A DNA stretch of 64,000 nucleotides from assembly GCA_028023455.1 (NCBI GenBank), contig JAQFVV010012394.1, positions 19,488,353 to 19,552,352 on the forward strand. Direction: 5' to 3'. Each line of letters starts with the position of its first letter. Position 1 is the stretch's first letter. Positions 11,200 through 22,913 of the stretch are shown piece after piece. Made by a program: the position numbers and the translations under genes. The DNA comes from Epiperipatus broadwayi. Taxonomy: Eukaryota; Onychophora; Udeonychophora; Euonychophora; Peripatidae. Under the pieces are notes generated by a model. It was not told where the DNA came from and searched no databases. It worked only from the letters and a program-made list of their open reading frames with translations.

Positions 11200-11775
11200 C
11201 TAAAAAAATTCTATTTCTTCACCTGCTTCTTTTAATATATCAATTATAATTCCATCATTACCTGGAACCTTCTCTTTCTTCATAAATTGAATTGCATGTC
11301 TCACTTCCTCATTCAAAATTCTGGGCAATTCGGAAGATATAATAGGTATAGGAGGCACTTGTTCTTTATTACTATATAATTCTTTATAGAAGTCTTCTAC
11401 ACATTTCATGATGTCATCTCTCTTTTTAGTAATAATGCCATCTTTTTTTCTTATTGCAGATATGAATTTCCTACCAATACCAAAATGTTGCTTTACACTC
11501 TTTAGACTTTTATTCTCTTCCACAGCTTTCCTTGCTAGTTCACAATTATACTTTCTTATGTCATTTTCAACTCTTTTCCGCACCATTTTACAAAATTCGA
11601 GATATTCAATCTTTTTTAATGCATCATTGTTGTATATCCTCATATTCCTTCTTTTCTTTATAAATTCTCTAGTCTCAGTAGAAATTTTATTGGTCAATTG
11701 CTGCTTTATTCTACAAGCTATCTTTGTTGCAGTTTTTAAAAGTGTATCGCTTATTTTCCCATTAATGTCATTCAA
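11200..11775 (-). pseudogene. RTE-like LINE, endonuclease-RT linker
   Basis: A 191-codon frame covers the linker between endonuclease and reverse transcriptase. It is rich in Lys/Arg (TREFIKKRRNMRI), and ends with KKEKVPGNDGIIIDILKEAGEE, the conserved entry into the RT fingers (K-x-PG-x-DGI). It is the longest open stretch of this element. The next domain begins in another frame. Confidence 0.82.
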
Positions 11776-11809
11776 ATCTGAATCATGTTTAAAATCTACT
11801 AATACTTGA

Positions 11810-12930
11810 AACCGATTTGTAAGTTATAATTTAAATTCATTAGAATGTTTCTGAAGATTAGGAATATCAACTGTAAATATTGTTTTTCTTAATAATTTTT
11901 GTCTCTAGTTTTGCATTAACATGTATCTTACATCTTACTAATCGATGATCACTTCCTGTGTTAAATTTATTAAGAACATTACAATCTTGAAATATGTATT
12001 TTCTGTTAGTCAAAATATAATCAAATTCTGCTGTACCTTCATTTGGATGCTTCCATGTCTATTTCCTTTAACATTTTTCTCAAAAAAAGAATTAATAATA
12101 TAAAGTTTTTCTTTTTCTGCAAACTCCACAAGTCTATGTCCTCTCTCACTTCTATTACCATAACCAAAATTACCTACAGCATTTTCATCTTGCATTTGTT
12201 TACCAATTCTAGCATTAACGTCTCCCATAACAATTTTAAAATGTTGTTTACTCTGATCAAAAGTCTTTTGTGCATTAACATGTATCTTACATCTTACTAA
12301 TCGATGATCACTTCCTGTGTTAAATTTATTAAGAACATTACAATCTTGAAATATGTATTTTCTGTTAGTCAAAATATAATCCAATTCTGCTGTACCTTTA
12401 TTTGGATGCTTCCATGTCTATTTCCTTTTAACATTTTTCTCAAAAAAAAGAATTAATAATATAAAGTTTTTCTTTTTCTGCAAACTCCACAAGTCTATGT
12501 CCTCTCTCACTTCTATTACCATAACCAATATTACCTACAGCATTTTCATCTTCCATTTGTTTACCAATTCTAGCATTAAAGTCTCCCATAACAATTTAAA
12601 AATGTTGTTTACTCTGATTAAAAGCCTTTTGTACATCCATATAAAAATCTTCTATAACTTCATCACTATGAGAACTTGTTGGGGCATAAACCTGAATTAT
12701 CTGCATTTGGTATCTGCTATTAAGTTGTAAAACTAATCTTGTCACTCTGTCTAATACACCATCAATTTCCACAATGTTATTCTTCCATTTTTTATTTATA
12801 ATGAATCCTACTCCACTTGTATTTTCAATATTTGTGCCTTTATAGTAGAGTATATGTCGACTTTTTAAATCAATTGTTTCTTCACTTTTTCTTCTACCTT
12901 CAGATCTTAAGTTACATATTGATAAGTATG
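11810..12930 (-). pseudogene. RTE-like LINE, AP endonuclease with internal duplication
   Basis: The minus strand reads the second half of an apurinic/apyrimidinic-type endonuclease: MGDVNARIGK (the catalytic Asp/Asn motif), then GNRSERGHRLVEFAEKEKL, and SDHRLVRCKI (the terminal SDH). A 359-bp segment is present twice in tandem (11914-12272 and 12273-12632), so the GDxNARIG motif and the SDHR motif each appear twice. The N-terminal part (about 12700-12930) is traceable only in fragments. Such a protein could not fold normally. Confidence 0.8.
11914..12632. repeat. 359-bp tandem duplication inside the LINE
   Basis: The unit starting CATTAACATGTATCTTACAT at 11914 repeats at 12273. The copies differ by few substitutions and single-base indels, so the duplication is younger than the element itself or arose around its insertion. 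Confidence 0.9.
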
Positions 12931-13924
12931 ACAGTTTATGATAAAAATCGAGAGATCAATCAACTTTGTAATGAATGCAATTTTTTTTATTATTGGTCAC
13001 AGATCTTACAAATGTATATTTGATTGTTGGAAGTAATTGTATTGTCTGTATAATTAATAGGATTGTAAGACAACATTTTACTTTTTTGATAAAAAAAAAA
13101 ATTCTCAAAAAGTGTCATAGTACTGTGTACATCAATATTCATACCATTTGGTTTCAACTTTTTGTCATGTATTGAAACCAATATATGCTTTTAATGTATA
13201 TTTGTAATACAACCATTTTCAATTTTATTCATATTGCAATTTAATTTACAAATTATACACAAAACAATACAGTTATATCAGAATTAAACTTAAATTCTTG
13301 AGGGTTTTTTTTCTTCAATTCTATCTAAAATAGACATCTAGCAGCAACACATTTTTGGCTGTTACAGCCTTTAGTAGTTTCGATATTTTTAAGTTTATAG
13401 CAGTTACTAAATCTTTATTTTAAGTAACAAACTTTACAAATATTTAAATATGTATAGGAAATATCTACAAATTAGTTTTGATTCACTTTATCTATTACCA
13501 CAAATTTACCAATCTTGTCCTCAAAGCACCACAATGCAAATCTACAAGACTCTCATTGTTGAAATGTTAATATTGTTTTCCTTATTAAATCCTAGAGTTA
13601 GGCCATACAAATCGTATTCCTAGTTTAAACAATGGTACCTTTATTCTTTCTTGAGAGATCCTTTATTTTGCCACTCTACATACTTTTACTGTCTTATTCT
13701 CTTTTTGTGTGTGTACTTTTACTCCCACATTTCGCAAGTAGTCGTAGCAATCCCTCCCCATGCTATTTCCATAACTTTCTTAGGCCAGTATTTCAAACAC
13801 GTAGCAAAATAGTTGTCCCAATCATTGTCAAGTTTCTTCAACCAATTAAACTTTTTATTATCAAAGATTTGAATTTTATTACATTTTGCTTCAGTAATAC
13901 TTTAAGATTTATCATTGGGGTGTG

Positions 13925-14025
13925 GAAAATTGTATCTTAGCCTCCCAAAAGCACTGTATTCTTCTAGTAAGTGTTGAAATGTTTCACATTTATTTTAACA
14001 AAATGAACACGTTTCCTCTAAGCTC
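13925..14025 (-). pseudogene. L1/Tx1-like ORF2 C-terminal Cys/His motif
   Basis: The minus strand reads MSLEETCSFC, a stop, then NKCETFQHLLEEYSAFGRL. The C-x2-C...CET-x2-HLL spacing is the C-terminal zinc-binding-like motif found at the end of many L1/Tx1-type proteins. One stop codon interrupts it. Confidence 0.6.
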
Positions 14026-14869
14026 ATTCCCAATCTTTTATTAATGTATGTTGTGATCTGTACAATTCTATTGATCAACTTGAATATGAATTTTATATAT
14101 GTCTGTGGTGTATAAATTGAATGGAATTTAACTAGGACCCCTTTCATTGAGCAATTTATCCATGAAATTTTCATGAGGTTTTACTCCCCTTCTTATGTCT
14201 TTATATCTAATGCCTTCCAAATTTTGCACATTTAGGTTATCTTGTATGTCCTTATATCCAATAAACATATCTGCCAAATAAGATCTTCTCTTCGCCCCTA
14301 TTTCACTATATATTTTTATATCCCCTGTTGGCGGACTGAAGTATTGATCCTTAATAACATTTAAATATGTTCTTGCAGTAATAAAATTTACATATGCTTT
14401 TGGATCAACTAAATTAAGCCCTCCCTTATTAATGGGTAACTGTAATATTGCCGTTGATAGTAATCTAGATTTCTTCCCCCAGATGAAATTTTTTAGCCAT
14501 CTGGTTTATTCTACTAATTGTTTTGTTATATAGTTTTACCCCTGGACCGTAATAACTAAGGACTCTCGTTGCAATTGCATTGAACATTTGAGTTCTCGTC
14601 ACTTCATAGAGCTTGAACGATGTGATGTTATTAATCCTCTCTTCAATTTTTTTTTGTAATTAGTTGATTTAAGTGACCATTCATACGTATCTTTGATATA
14701 TATAATGGCAATCCAAGAAATGACTTTGGCTGAGCTATAAATTCTGATGGTATCCTTTTACTTGTTGCCAATTGCCATGCTGCTGATTTGTTAGATTGAA
14801 CTCGTGAACCTGTAACTTCTTAAAACATTTTTAGGACATTCATCACTAAATTAATATTATAACTATTTT

Positions 14870-15400
14870 TTACTATTATTATAATGTCATCAATAAAGGC
14901 AGTGATTCCTATTGTGACACCCAAATGCGGTATATAGATTCCATTAGCCAATGTCTCTATTTCTTTAATCATGGGTCTATGTAAATTGTGAATAAGATAA
15001 TCGCCAATGGTAATCCTTGGGGAATATCTATCTCTGGGATGAAGAATTCAGACCTGCGCATATAATTTTTATAGGACATTCTACTATTTCTTATATAATT
15101 CACTATAGCATTCTCTAGATATTTGTCTTCTTGAATCAGATTGTTCAGGGCCTGTATGAGATATGACCAGTTAACTAAATCAAATGCTGACTTAAAATCA
15201 ATTTGTATTGCAAAGTACTGCATTAGCTTAAGTACCGTTGCATACTTTATTGCTTCTTGTATTCTTATAGCTGCATTTATGGCTCTTTTACCCTTAACAG
15301 CGTGATGCACTGATGATATTTTATCTCTTACCAAGTTATTCAATTTTTTAAGTAGTATTCGAGCCAAGATTTTTGAATCAATATCTTCTATAGATGTGTT
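14870..15400 (-). pseudogene. L1/Tx1-like reverse transcriptase domain
   Basis: The frame 15367-14969 contains AVKGKRAINAAIRIQEAI (fingers), AIQIDFKSAFDLVNWSYL (motif A with catalytic Asp) and DIPQGLPLAIILFTIYIDP (motif B). The reading shifts frame near 14970 and continues with ITAFIDDIIIIV, the motif C pair of aspartates in FIDD form. Domain order and spacing fit an L1/Tx1-type polymerase. Frameshifts and stops before and after make it inactive. Confidence 0.82.
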
Positions 15401-15699
15401 TCTTAGGTCTTCGAAAGTTGGCGTTTGTTTTGATTTGTTTTTTTTTTATGCTAAAAAATATTCTGCTGTTTATGTAAGGCCATTCAATCCTTTCATTACA
15501 CATTTAATTGAAAAATTTTGACATTGCACCTGCCAATACAATTGATCTGTTTGTAGACCGAAGCTGGTATAGAATCATTTGCATTGTCATTTGCAACTTC
15601 AACCTATTAATTTCGTCCATTATTGCTTGAATAGATATATTTTCTTTTGTATTTTCTATAGCCACTCATATTTATCAATGCCTGCTATTCGACAGCCAA

Positions 15700-16873
15700 A
15701 CTTCGTTTTTAGCTTTTCGACCATGTATTCATCAACCTCATCTCCAGATGCCACAGCATTCTCCCCTGTCTCAACAGAAGTAATCCCTTTGTATGTGGTA
15801 TATAAATTTTGCTACTGTTAATCACTGGTTTTGATATGTGATTCATTCCAGGGATCAATTTCCATGGTCTTAATATATAAGTTTTTTGTATCAGATTGTA
15901 TATATTATTGTATTCAACTTGCAGTTCATTGGTCAATTCATGATTAGGTTATATGCCAGAAATATTCTATAATGTTTTATGAATCTCATGGATGCTATTT
16001 TTTATTTGGTTCTGAGATAATTTACTATCCTCACTTTGATAGCATAAGTCTGGTATGTATTTCTTTATTTTATACCACACAATGCATGGAGGTAGTTTTG
16101 TAAGTCTTGTGTAATAGTTTGTAACAATTATAATGTTTGATAATTGATCAACTGAAAATATGATTTGGCTCCTAATATATTTTTTTATATTTTTTTGTTT
16201 CTTACATAATTATTAATTTGTAGTTGTATTCTTAGGTGATCGGAAAATGCAATAAGTGACATGTTAATAATAGAATCATTAACTTTACATGCCGAAATGA
16301 AGAATAAATCTATTAGCGAAGTGTATCTACTGCTGAAAAATGTGTAAGCATGATTTTCATATTTCATTTTTGTGCATATAGGGACATATCCCTCAACTTA
16401 TGTTCTAAGGGCTTTAGGAATGTTTTGATATGAACAATTAAAATCACCACCCATTATCACAATACCTGGCTTTTGCATCAGTTTGCTATGTAGACTATGA
16501 ATAATCTTTGAAATGTCATTACCCTTGCTATAGAATATACCGCAATCAAGTAATGTAGCTCATTATAAATGACAAATGACAGAACTATGTGATTTGTTTG
16601 TAAATCTATTATTTGTATTTTTCTTATTTCCAAGTGCATATTTATTAATACTGCTACTCTCTGTGAGGATCTAACATTGGGTTTGAACAGGAATATATTA
16701 TTTTTTGATAGTTTTTCTATAATCCATTTAGGAGTATTATCACCTATCTTTGTCTCTGATAAAATTATCATTTCATATTTTTGAATTGCTATATAATATA
16801 ATATTTTCTCTGGTTTATCTTGACCATTCATTCCTCTTATATTAATTGATAGTATATTAAGTGACCTATTCAT
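15700..16873 (-). pseudogene. L1/Tx1-like AP endonuclease domain
   Basis: The frame beginning at 16873 reads MNRSLNILSINIRGMNGQ and then MIILSETKIGDN, the N-terminal Asn and Glu motifs of AP-type LINE endonucleases. A later frame (16367-16185) reads YTFFSSRYTSLIDLFFIS and then LIAFSDHLRIQLQI, the final S-D-H motif. A linker continues to about 15709. The pieces are in order but in different frames. The start codon at 16873 is a plausible ORF2 start because the motif follows directly. Confidence 0.8.
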
Positions 16874-18011
16874 GATTTAACATAATTGGAGTCTCTTTAT
16901 TTCTTTTTAAACTATCAATTGTGTCATCTTTTCCTTTTTGATTTAAATAGTCATTTAATTTTGATCAATTAAGATCACCAAAGATTTGTATTCTTTTATA
17001 TTTAACATTAGTGCTATTATACATTTTGTAATTAATAATATTTATTGTGCTCTTAATGATGTTATTTTTTTTGTACAATTAAGTTTAATTATTATTTAAC
17101 TTTGAAAAATATATATTTAATATGTTTTGTATGTATTTTGTATATGGCATCTTTTTTTTTTTAAATATAAGTAGACCGTATATATATATATCAGCGATGG
17201 CCAAGATGTCGACCACGAAGCTGACTTGAACATTTATAAATTATAGTGATAAATTCTGAGCTTATTTGTTTATAAAAAATAATAAAGAAAGTAAAAATTC
17301 AAAATTATTCTTGTTTAAAAATAGTTAAATTTAAAATAACAACTGTTGTTATTGTCAATCTCAAAAATAAATCCAGGTTGGAAGAAGTTGAAAAGAATTA
17401 AATTATTTTTGTGTAACACTAGAGCTAAAATTCTTAGAAATATTTAATTGCCATTTTCCCGAGGAGAAATGAAAATAACTTGTCCTGGAAAAACAAGGAT
17501 TTTAATGAACTGATTTTAAAACAAAGAAGTAGTGAACTTTTTAAAACACTTCGTCTAGCTAGCAAATAATCCTCAAGGAGATTTAGAAAGAAAACTGGAC
17601 TTTTCCCTATCCACAACAGAAAATAAGTGTCAAAGTAAGAAAGAAACTTTGTCTAATTATTGTAAAGTCTGATAGCAAATTTTTGACGCTACGCTAGGAG
17701 GGAAATGTGTTTTGAATTTCCTTACTCATATTTACTTATTAATTATACAAGTGAATCAAAAAATACAAAAAACAAAAATTTTATAAAAATCAAAAAATAA
17801 ATTCAGGATTTATTATATTTAGCTAAAAATATTGATTGACTAACTATAATTTTGTATAAGTTATAAAACCATGTTTAATTACTCCAGAAAAAAAGAGAAC
17901 AGAAAGAAAGCTAAATCTAGAAAGGTATTTTAAGTAAAGAGCAATGAAAAAAAAATTGCTGAAGGATAAAATAAAATGGGAATGATAATTCAGTAAATAT
18001 CTGTTAGATTA

Positions 18012-18053
18012 ATTGTAGAAAAAAGATAGCATTGTAGAAAAAAGATAGCATTG
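18012..18053. repeat. Short tandem duplication, 19-bp unit
   Basis: ATTGTAGAAAAAAGATAGC occurs twice in direct succession within the 5' part of the hAT element. Confidence 0.9.
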
Positions 18054-18913
18054 TTTAATTAGAGCAGAAAGCTATTTTTAAAACTAATTAAACAAAAGAG
18101 TAAAGGAGAATTGTTAGTACAGTTAATATCAAAAAGACTAATTGCAGTGAAAGGAATGTGCCTGTATGCAATTAAAGCTTAATGGATAATTTTGATAAAA
18201 AACTTAATTCTATCGTGGAATAGTCTGAAGAAAAATAGTGATCATCAATTATAATATTAATACTGGATATGAAACAAGGATAGAGATAAATAGTGTGTGC
18301 AAAAAAGAGCAGTATGCTTTTTTATTTTTCGTGAATGCTGCTGTCGCATATATTGGACTTTTGAAAAAGATTCAGAGCGAAAGCTGTCTCGAAAGTTATA
18401 GCAATTTTCCACCATGAGGAAATTCCCAGAGACTTTGCCTCTGTAAGTACCAATAGCTGGATAGGGCAAAAACAGATCACATCTTTTTATTTGTGTAAGC
18501 CTGACAGGCTCCAGTAGGATTGTGCAGTGAAAGGTTGTGAGTATAAATAACTTGTAATTATTTTAACTCTGGCTTAAGAATAATGGTGACTGATCTTAGT
18601 CTATTATCAGCGGTGAATATTAGTATTTATGGAAAATAGTAATTAGAATCAAAGACTTATTGATCATGTTTGTAAATGCTGATCTTTTAGAGATCTGTGT
18701 TTTATGCATTTAAAAGTTAATAAATATTTTTCATCTTTACTAGTGATAATTTTCTTTAGACTTGTATTATTATTATTTTTTGTTATTTGTTGGTAAGTGA
18801 ATGCACAACAGGATTACAATGAATAAACCAAATACAAGTGTGAAAAAAATAAAAACTTTTATCACTATCATAAAGAATGGGAAGAAGATTATTAGGAAGT
18901 AGATTATTTTATT

Positions 18914-20513
18914 ATGATGAAAAACGATTGTGTATGTATTATTTGCAGCGCGCATGTGATTTTACCACAGAAAGCTAATGTTGAAAGATATTTTTGCACT
19001 GTTCATAAAAATTATAAAGATGATTATCCAAAAGGCACTACATTAAGAAAAGCTAAAGTACAACAACTAAAGACACAACCAACTACGCAACAAAATTTTT
19101 TTGTCAAGTACTTAACAAGCTCAAAAACTGCTACGATTACATCATTCAAAGTTGCTGAAATTTTAAACCCAATAAGCTCCTTTCAAGATAGACAAATATG
19201 GAAAAAAACCTTCATTAAAGCTGGTGAAGTATTATTTGATAATTTTAAATAATAAGGAAAATTAAAAATCTGAAATAATGACTTCTATCAACAATATGTC
19301 ATTATCACAAAACAATCATGCATAGGACAGAAGAAACTAGTCTATATCTTGAAAGAGATTTTACATAAAAACATTAACAATTGGACTACAATTGACAAAT
19401 CTACTGATTATACAGGTACTGCACAATTGTGTATTTTTATTTGCATGGTTTTTGATGATATGTCAGCCTCAGATAAATTATTAACAATTATTCCAATTCA
19501 AAGAAGTACAAGAGGTCAAAATATCTTACGATTTATTCAAGAATTACATTGTATAAACAAATTTTTCAATTTGCGAATTAGTATCAATAACTATCGACGG
19601 AACTCCTGCAATGTTTGGCAATAAAATTGATTTTATTACTCTGTGTAAAAACAATATTGATATACCTAGTTTTATGGACTAGCATTGTATTATGCATCAG
19701 CATGCCTTTTGTTCAAAAGTATTGAAATATAATCATGTTATGAATGTTACTTTCAAAATTGTTAATAAAATAAGATCAAAAAGCTTGTTACGTCGTCAAT
19801 TCTGGGATTTGGTAAAGGAATGTGAGAGTGAACATAGTGAATTATTGCATACTGACATAAGAAAAACTGAGCAAAATTTTTAATCAGATTCAGAGAACTT
19901 CTGCCACAAATAAGATCATTTTTGGAAATTAAAGGTGATTAATATTCACAGCTGAATGACAAAGAATGGCTACTTGATCTTGCCTTTTTCTGTGATATTA
20001 CAGAAAAACTAAGTAACTTAAATGTAGAAATACAAGGAAAAGATAAAACAATAATAGTTATGATAAGCACTTTGAAGTCATTCAAGGAAAAATTAAGTAT
20101 GCTTGTATTACAATTGAAGCATCGTGAATTAAAACATTTCAAAAATATGGTTGACGAGTCTAAAGATAAAAAGAATCTAATGTACAAATATGTTGAAAAT
20201 ATAATATTCTTCATAAAGGAATTTGAAGGGAAGATTTGTGGAATTTGACAAACTTGAAGATATCGCTATGAAATTAAATGAATTTACACATAGAAATGTA
20301 ACCAGTCTTGAAAAAGAAATAGTAAATATTAAATGTGATATACATTTAAAATCAATGGCTTCAAATAAGAGCTTCTGGACATTAATAAGCAGGGATAAAT
20401 ATCCAAATATTTGGAGAGTTGCTGCTTATTTCAGAGCATTTTTTGGTTCAACATATTTGTGTGAATCAGCATTTTTCTGCATGAATGTGATAACACAGGT
20501 CACAATTATTTGA
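18914..20513 (+). pseudogene. hAT transposase (GTF2IRD2/ZBED-like)
   Basis: The fragments run in order in different frames. The N-terminus (18914-19252) has a BED-type zinc-finger relic: CVCIIC, then NVERYFCTVHKNY, where the usual RHF is RYF. The fragment 19349-19624 has IDKSTDYTGTAQLCIFICMVF, containing the first catalytic Asp, and continues frame-shifted to TIDGTPAMFG (second Asp). Next are HCIMHQHAFCSKVL and ELLHTDIRK (19692-19883), then KLSNLNVEIQGKDKTI (about 20000). The C-terminal dimerisation motif follows: FGSTYLCESAFFCMN (to 20513). This is the lineage that gave rise to vertebrate GTF2IRD2. Stops and frameshifts make it non-functional. Confidence 0.88.
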
Positions 20514-21106
20514 TCTACATTTAGAATCATGTTTAAGAATTTGTTTAAGTTCATATGAGACAAATTTTGACAAAGTTGCAGAGACTATGCAATGCCAAGT
20601 GTCATCAAAATAAAAAAACATTTTTTTTTTACTTTGTAATTTTTTTTTCTTTTGTAAAATTTGCATGTAATTTATTTTAATATAATTCTAAAACAATAAT
20701 TTTCTTTATATTTTTTTGAATTTTTTTTAAAATTCAGTACCACCTCTAAAAAATAATTGTAATTTAATAAATATTTTGTAAAGCAACATAGACATATTGT
20801 AATACTAGAGGGAGCTGAGGTAATTTAATAGTAGTCATAGTAAAATGTCTTTAACTGTTCATATCTTGTAAAAATGTCACCAATATTTGTGAATATTTAA
20901 AAAGTCCTTGTAAAAATAAAAATAAAAAAACCAATTCCTAAGTACATTCTAAAAAAAACAGGACTTCTGAACAGTTTTGGCAAAAGTAACGTTTTTTTTT
21001 CTGGTTTCTGGTTCGAAGCCCTGAAAAAAATATAGTCACTCTCAGGTACACTTTCACCAAAAAAGTAGCCCCAATGTCTAAAAATTTGGCCACTCCTGAT
21101 ATATAT

Positions 21107-21785
21107 ATATTAGTAAATAATTATCAGATAATATGTATCCTTAACATATTCTATCATCAGCATTTGCAAATTATGAGAGAAAAATTGTTTTTATTAGATT
21201 TTTTTAATATTACAGTTGTTACTATATATATATTGGACAGCCATTTAAATTTGTAATGGAAGCAAGGACTATTAGAATCTAAAATTCTATAATCTGTGTC
21301 TTGGAGTCTTTAACTTTCCAACTTAGTTTTCGGAATAATAAGTGTTCTCTGTTTTTAGGCTTTTGTAAAATCAAAATGATGAAACTTAATTCTCTGGGTA
21401 GAGCATTTACCAGTTTAAAAATATAACTTCTGAATAAAGAGAAATATTATAATAAAAATTCATATAACTATGTGTTTTCCTAGGCAAATGGAGTAATCAA
21501 GAAATAGGGTAGTATGAATGGCTCTTGATGATTATTGATGGTAGTTCATCATCGCTTGCTATCTATCCTTTTAGTCCACTTTATTCTGGCATCACAAAAT
21601 TTAGAATTACATTAAAATTGGAAAAGAATAAACATCTTTATGTTGTTCTTCCATAAAATAATAATTAGAGAATAATAATAAATACCTAAAGGCTTTTTAT
21701 GTATAAAATTATAGATATTTATATAGCTGTTGTAAAGAATTTATTATTATTTTCTGATTATTTTATTAGAATTACATTATAAAAA
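21107..21785. other. AT-rich spacer, nothing recognised
   Basis: No coding or repeat signal between the hAT right end and Tigger copy 2. Confidence 0.6.
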
Positions 21786-21787
21786 TA

Positions 21788-22911
21788 CACCTGGGTCTCG
21801 TTTTATGCAATAGATAGGTTCCTCAGAAAACACGCGCAAACGAAATCGTGCAAAAATAGACGTAACTTACAGTGAAAAAGGGGGGATGCGGTCTGTGATT
21901 TTTCAAAATTCGCGTAAAAGCAAAGCACCAACATAAAAATTACTTTAAAATTCGCGCAAAAAAAAAAATATGGAAATAAAATATGACTAATAAAAAATTT
22001 CAAATTTGAAAAAAATTGATACAAGACAAACTTTTTTTAACTTTAATATTTAATTTTATTCAAAGTATATTTTTGTGCATAATTTACAGTCCAGTAATTT
22101 ACATTTTTTTTATACACGTTTTAATTATTAACACTACTTGCCGATAAACAGGTTCGTTTGCAAACTGGTAAAGATTCTTCACAAGAGGAACTATAACTTG
22201 CACCAACTTCACTCTCATGTTGTTGTTTTAATGGTTTTCTAGTGACAACGTAATTAGTAATTAATCTTTGAGACGATGACTTTATTAATTGTTTATGAAG
22301 CTCGCGATATCCAGACATACAACCATTTAGGGCTCTCGTTGGAATTTAAGAGCACGTTCATGATTAGTGTCATTAGTAAGAAAATAATTTGCCAACTGAT
22401 TAGAAAGTTGAAGACCTCAAATCATTTTGGAAATGAAAGGAAGAGGTTCCACTTCTGTTTCATTATCTTTTTCTACATTTTCTTCTGTATCTAAACTTTT
22501 ATTTTTGTCTTTAATTTTTTAATTTTCAATTCCATTTAAAAATCAAATTTCGTTTCACTGCTATTACTCACCTTTTAAAAATAAACTTGCGGACACTAAA
22601 TGATTAATAATTGATTAAACGTTCTTTTTTAAAATGCAAAATTAACACGCACAATGTTTGAACAAATTTACATTATAATCTTGTAAAATTTAATGTGTGT
22701 ATACATAAAATGTGGAAATCATGATTTTAATTTCATTATTGCATAAAATCTTACTATTTTAAAGCACTGAAAATATTGAAATTACTAAGATGAAAGTCGA
22801 ATTCCAATAATGTGCTATTACTTTCAATATAACGTAAGTGCGCGAAAGTTCGACTTCCGGTGAAACACGAATCGCATAACTTCAAAATCGTGTTAAGTAA
22901 AAAGAGAGCCA
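21788..22911 (-). mobile_element. Internally deleted pogo/Tigger-type transposon, copy 2
   Basis: Reverse-complement relative of 4795-5862. The plus-left end CACCTGGGTCTCGTTTTATG corresponds to the right end of copy 1; the plus-right end, AAAAAGAGAGCC, corresponds to its left end with small changes. TA lies outside both ends (21786-21787 and 22912-22913). A C-terminal transposase fragment on the minus strand gives the family. The shared internal deletion of both copies indicates that a deleted form was itself mobilised. Confidence 0.8.
22121..22490 (-). pseudogene. Tigger/pogo transposase C-terminus
   Basis: On the minus strand a frame reads GLQLSNQLANYFLTNDTNHE and on to RALKFQR, then shifts by one base into LNGCMSGYRELHKQLIKSSS and QRLITNYV. 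This order (xYFLxxDTNxERALKFQRxLNxC...GYRELxKQL...QxxITxYF) is the C-terminus of Tigger/pogo transposases of the DDE_1 family, after the catalytic core. An upstream acidic stretch is also typical. The core is deleted. The frameshift and a stop near the start of the fragment mark it as a pseudogene. Confidence 0.8.
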
Positions 22912-22913
22912 TA

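Larger units (their letters stand above)
9891..12940 (-). mobile_element. RTE-like non-LTR retrotransposon, decayed
   Basis: A minus-strand LINE with endonuclease, linker, reverse transcriptase and C-terminal region in order from about 12.9 kb down to 9.9 kb. Its 3' end is a short GATGATGATGAT run (plus-strand CATCATCATCATCAACC at 9894-9910), the kind of simple repeat that ends RTE-type elements instead of poly-A. Frameshifts and a 359-bp internal duplication show it is dead. The 5' boundary near 12.9 kb is approximate. Confidence 0.85.
13290..17000 (-). mobile_element. L1/Tx1-like non-LTR retrotransposon, decayed
   Basis: Second minus-strand LINE, adjacent to the RTE-like element and in the same orientation. 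In order: AP endonuclease (from 16873), RT (about 15370 to 14870), and a C-terminal Cys/His domain (about 14025-13925). The spacing is about that of a full second ORF of L1 or Tx1 elements. No first ORF was recognised upstream. The 3' end is not sharp; T-rich sequence near 13300-13312 may be the complement of the poly-A tail. Confidence 0.75.
17192..21098 (+). mobile_element. hAT-superfamily DNA transposon, complete but decayed
   Basis: The left end CAGCGATGGCCAA (17192) and right end TTTGGCCACTCCTG (21085-21098) are inverted repeats of the hAT type (CAG-GTGGCCAA). Both ends are flanked by ATATATAT (17184-17191 and 21099-21106), an 8-bp duplication as hAT transposases make, although low complexity reduces its weight. 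Transposase fragments lie between 18914 and 20513 in plus orientation. The 1.7 kb before the transposase shows no coding signal and may be 5' non-coding or intronic sequence. Total length is 3.9 kb. Confidence 0.8.

Noticed and set aside
11408-11809. Open frame of 133 codons on the plus strand
   Set aside because: Shadow of the minus-strand LINE linker; hydrophobic AT-driven composition and no motifs.
13632-13940. Open frame of 102 codons on the plus strand
   Set aside because: Lies antisense to the C-terminal part of the L1/Tx1-like element.
4795-22911. The two Tigger copies considered as ends of one giant 18-kb element
   Set aside because: Each copy has both of its own ends and its own TA flanks, so they are separate insertions in opposite orientation.
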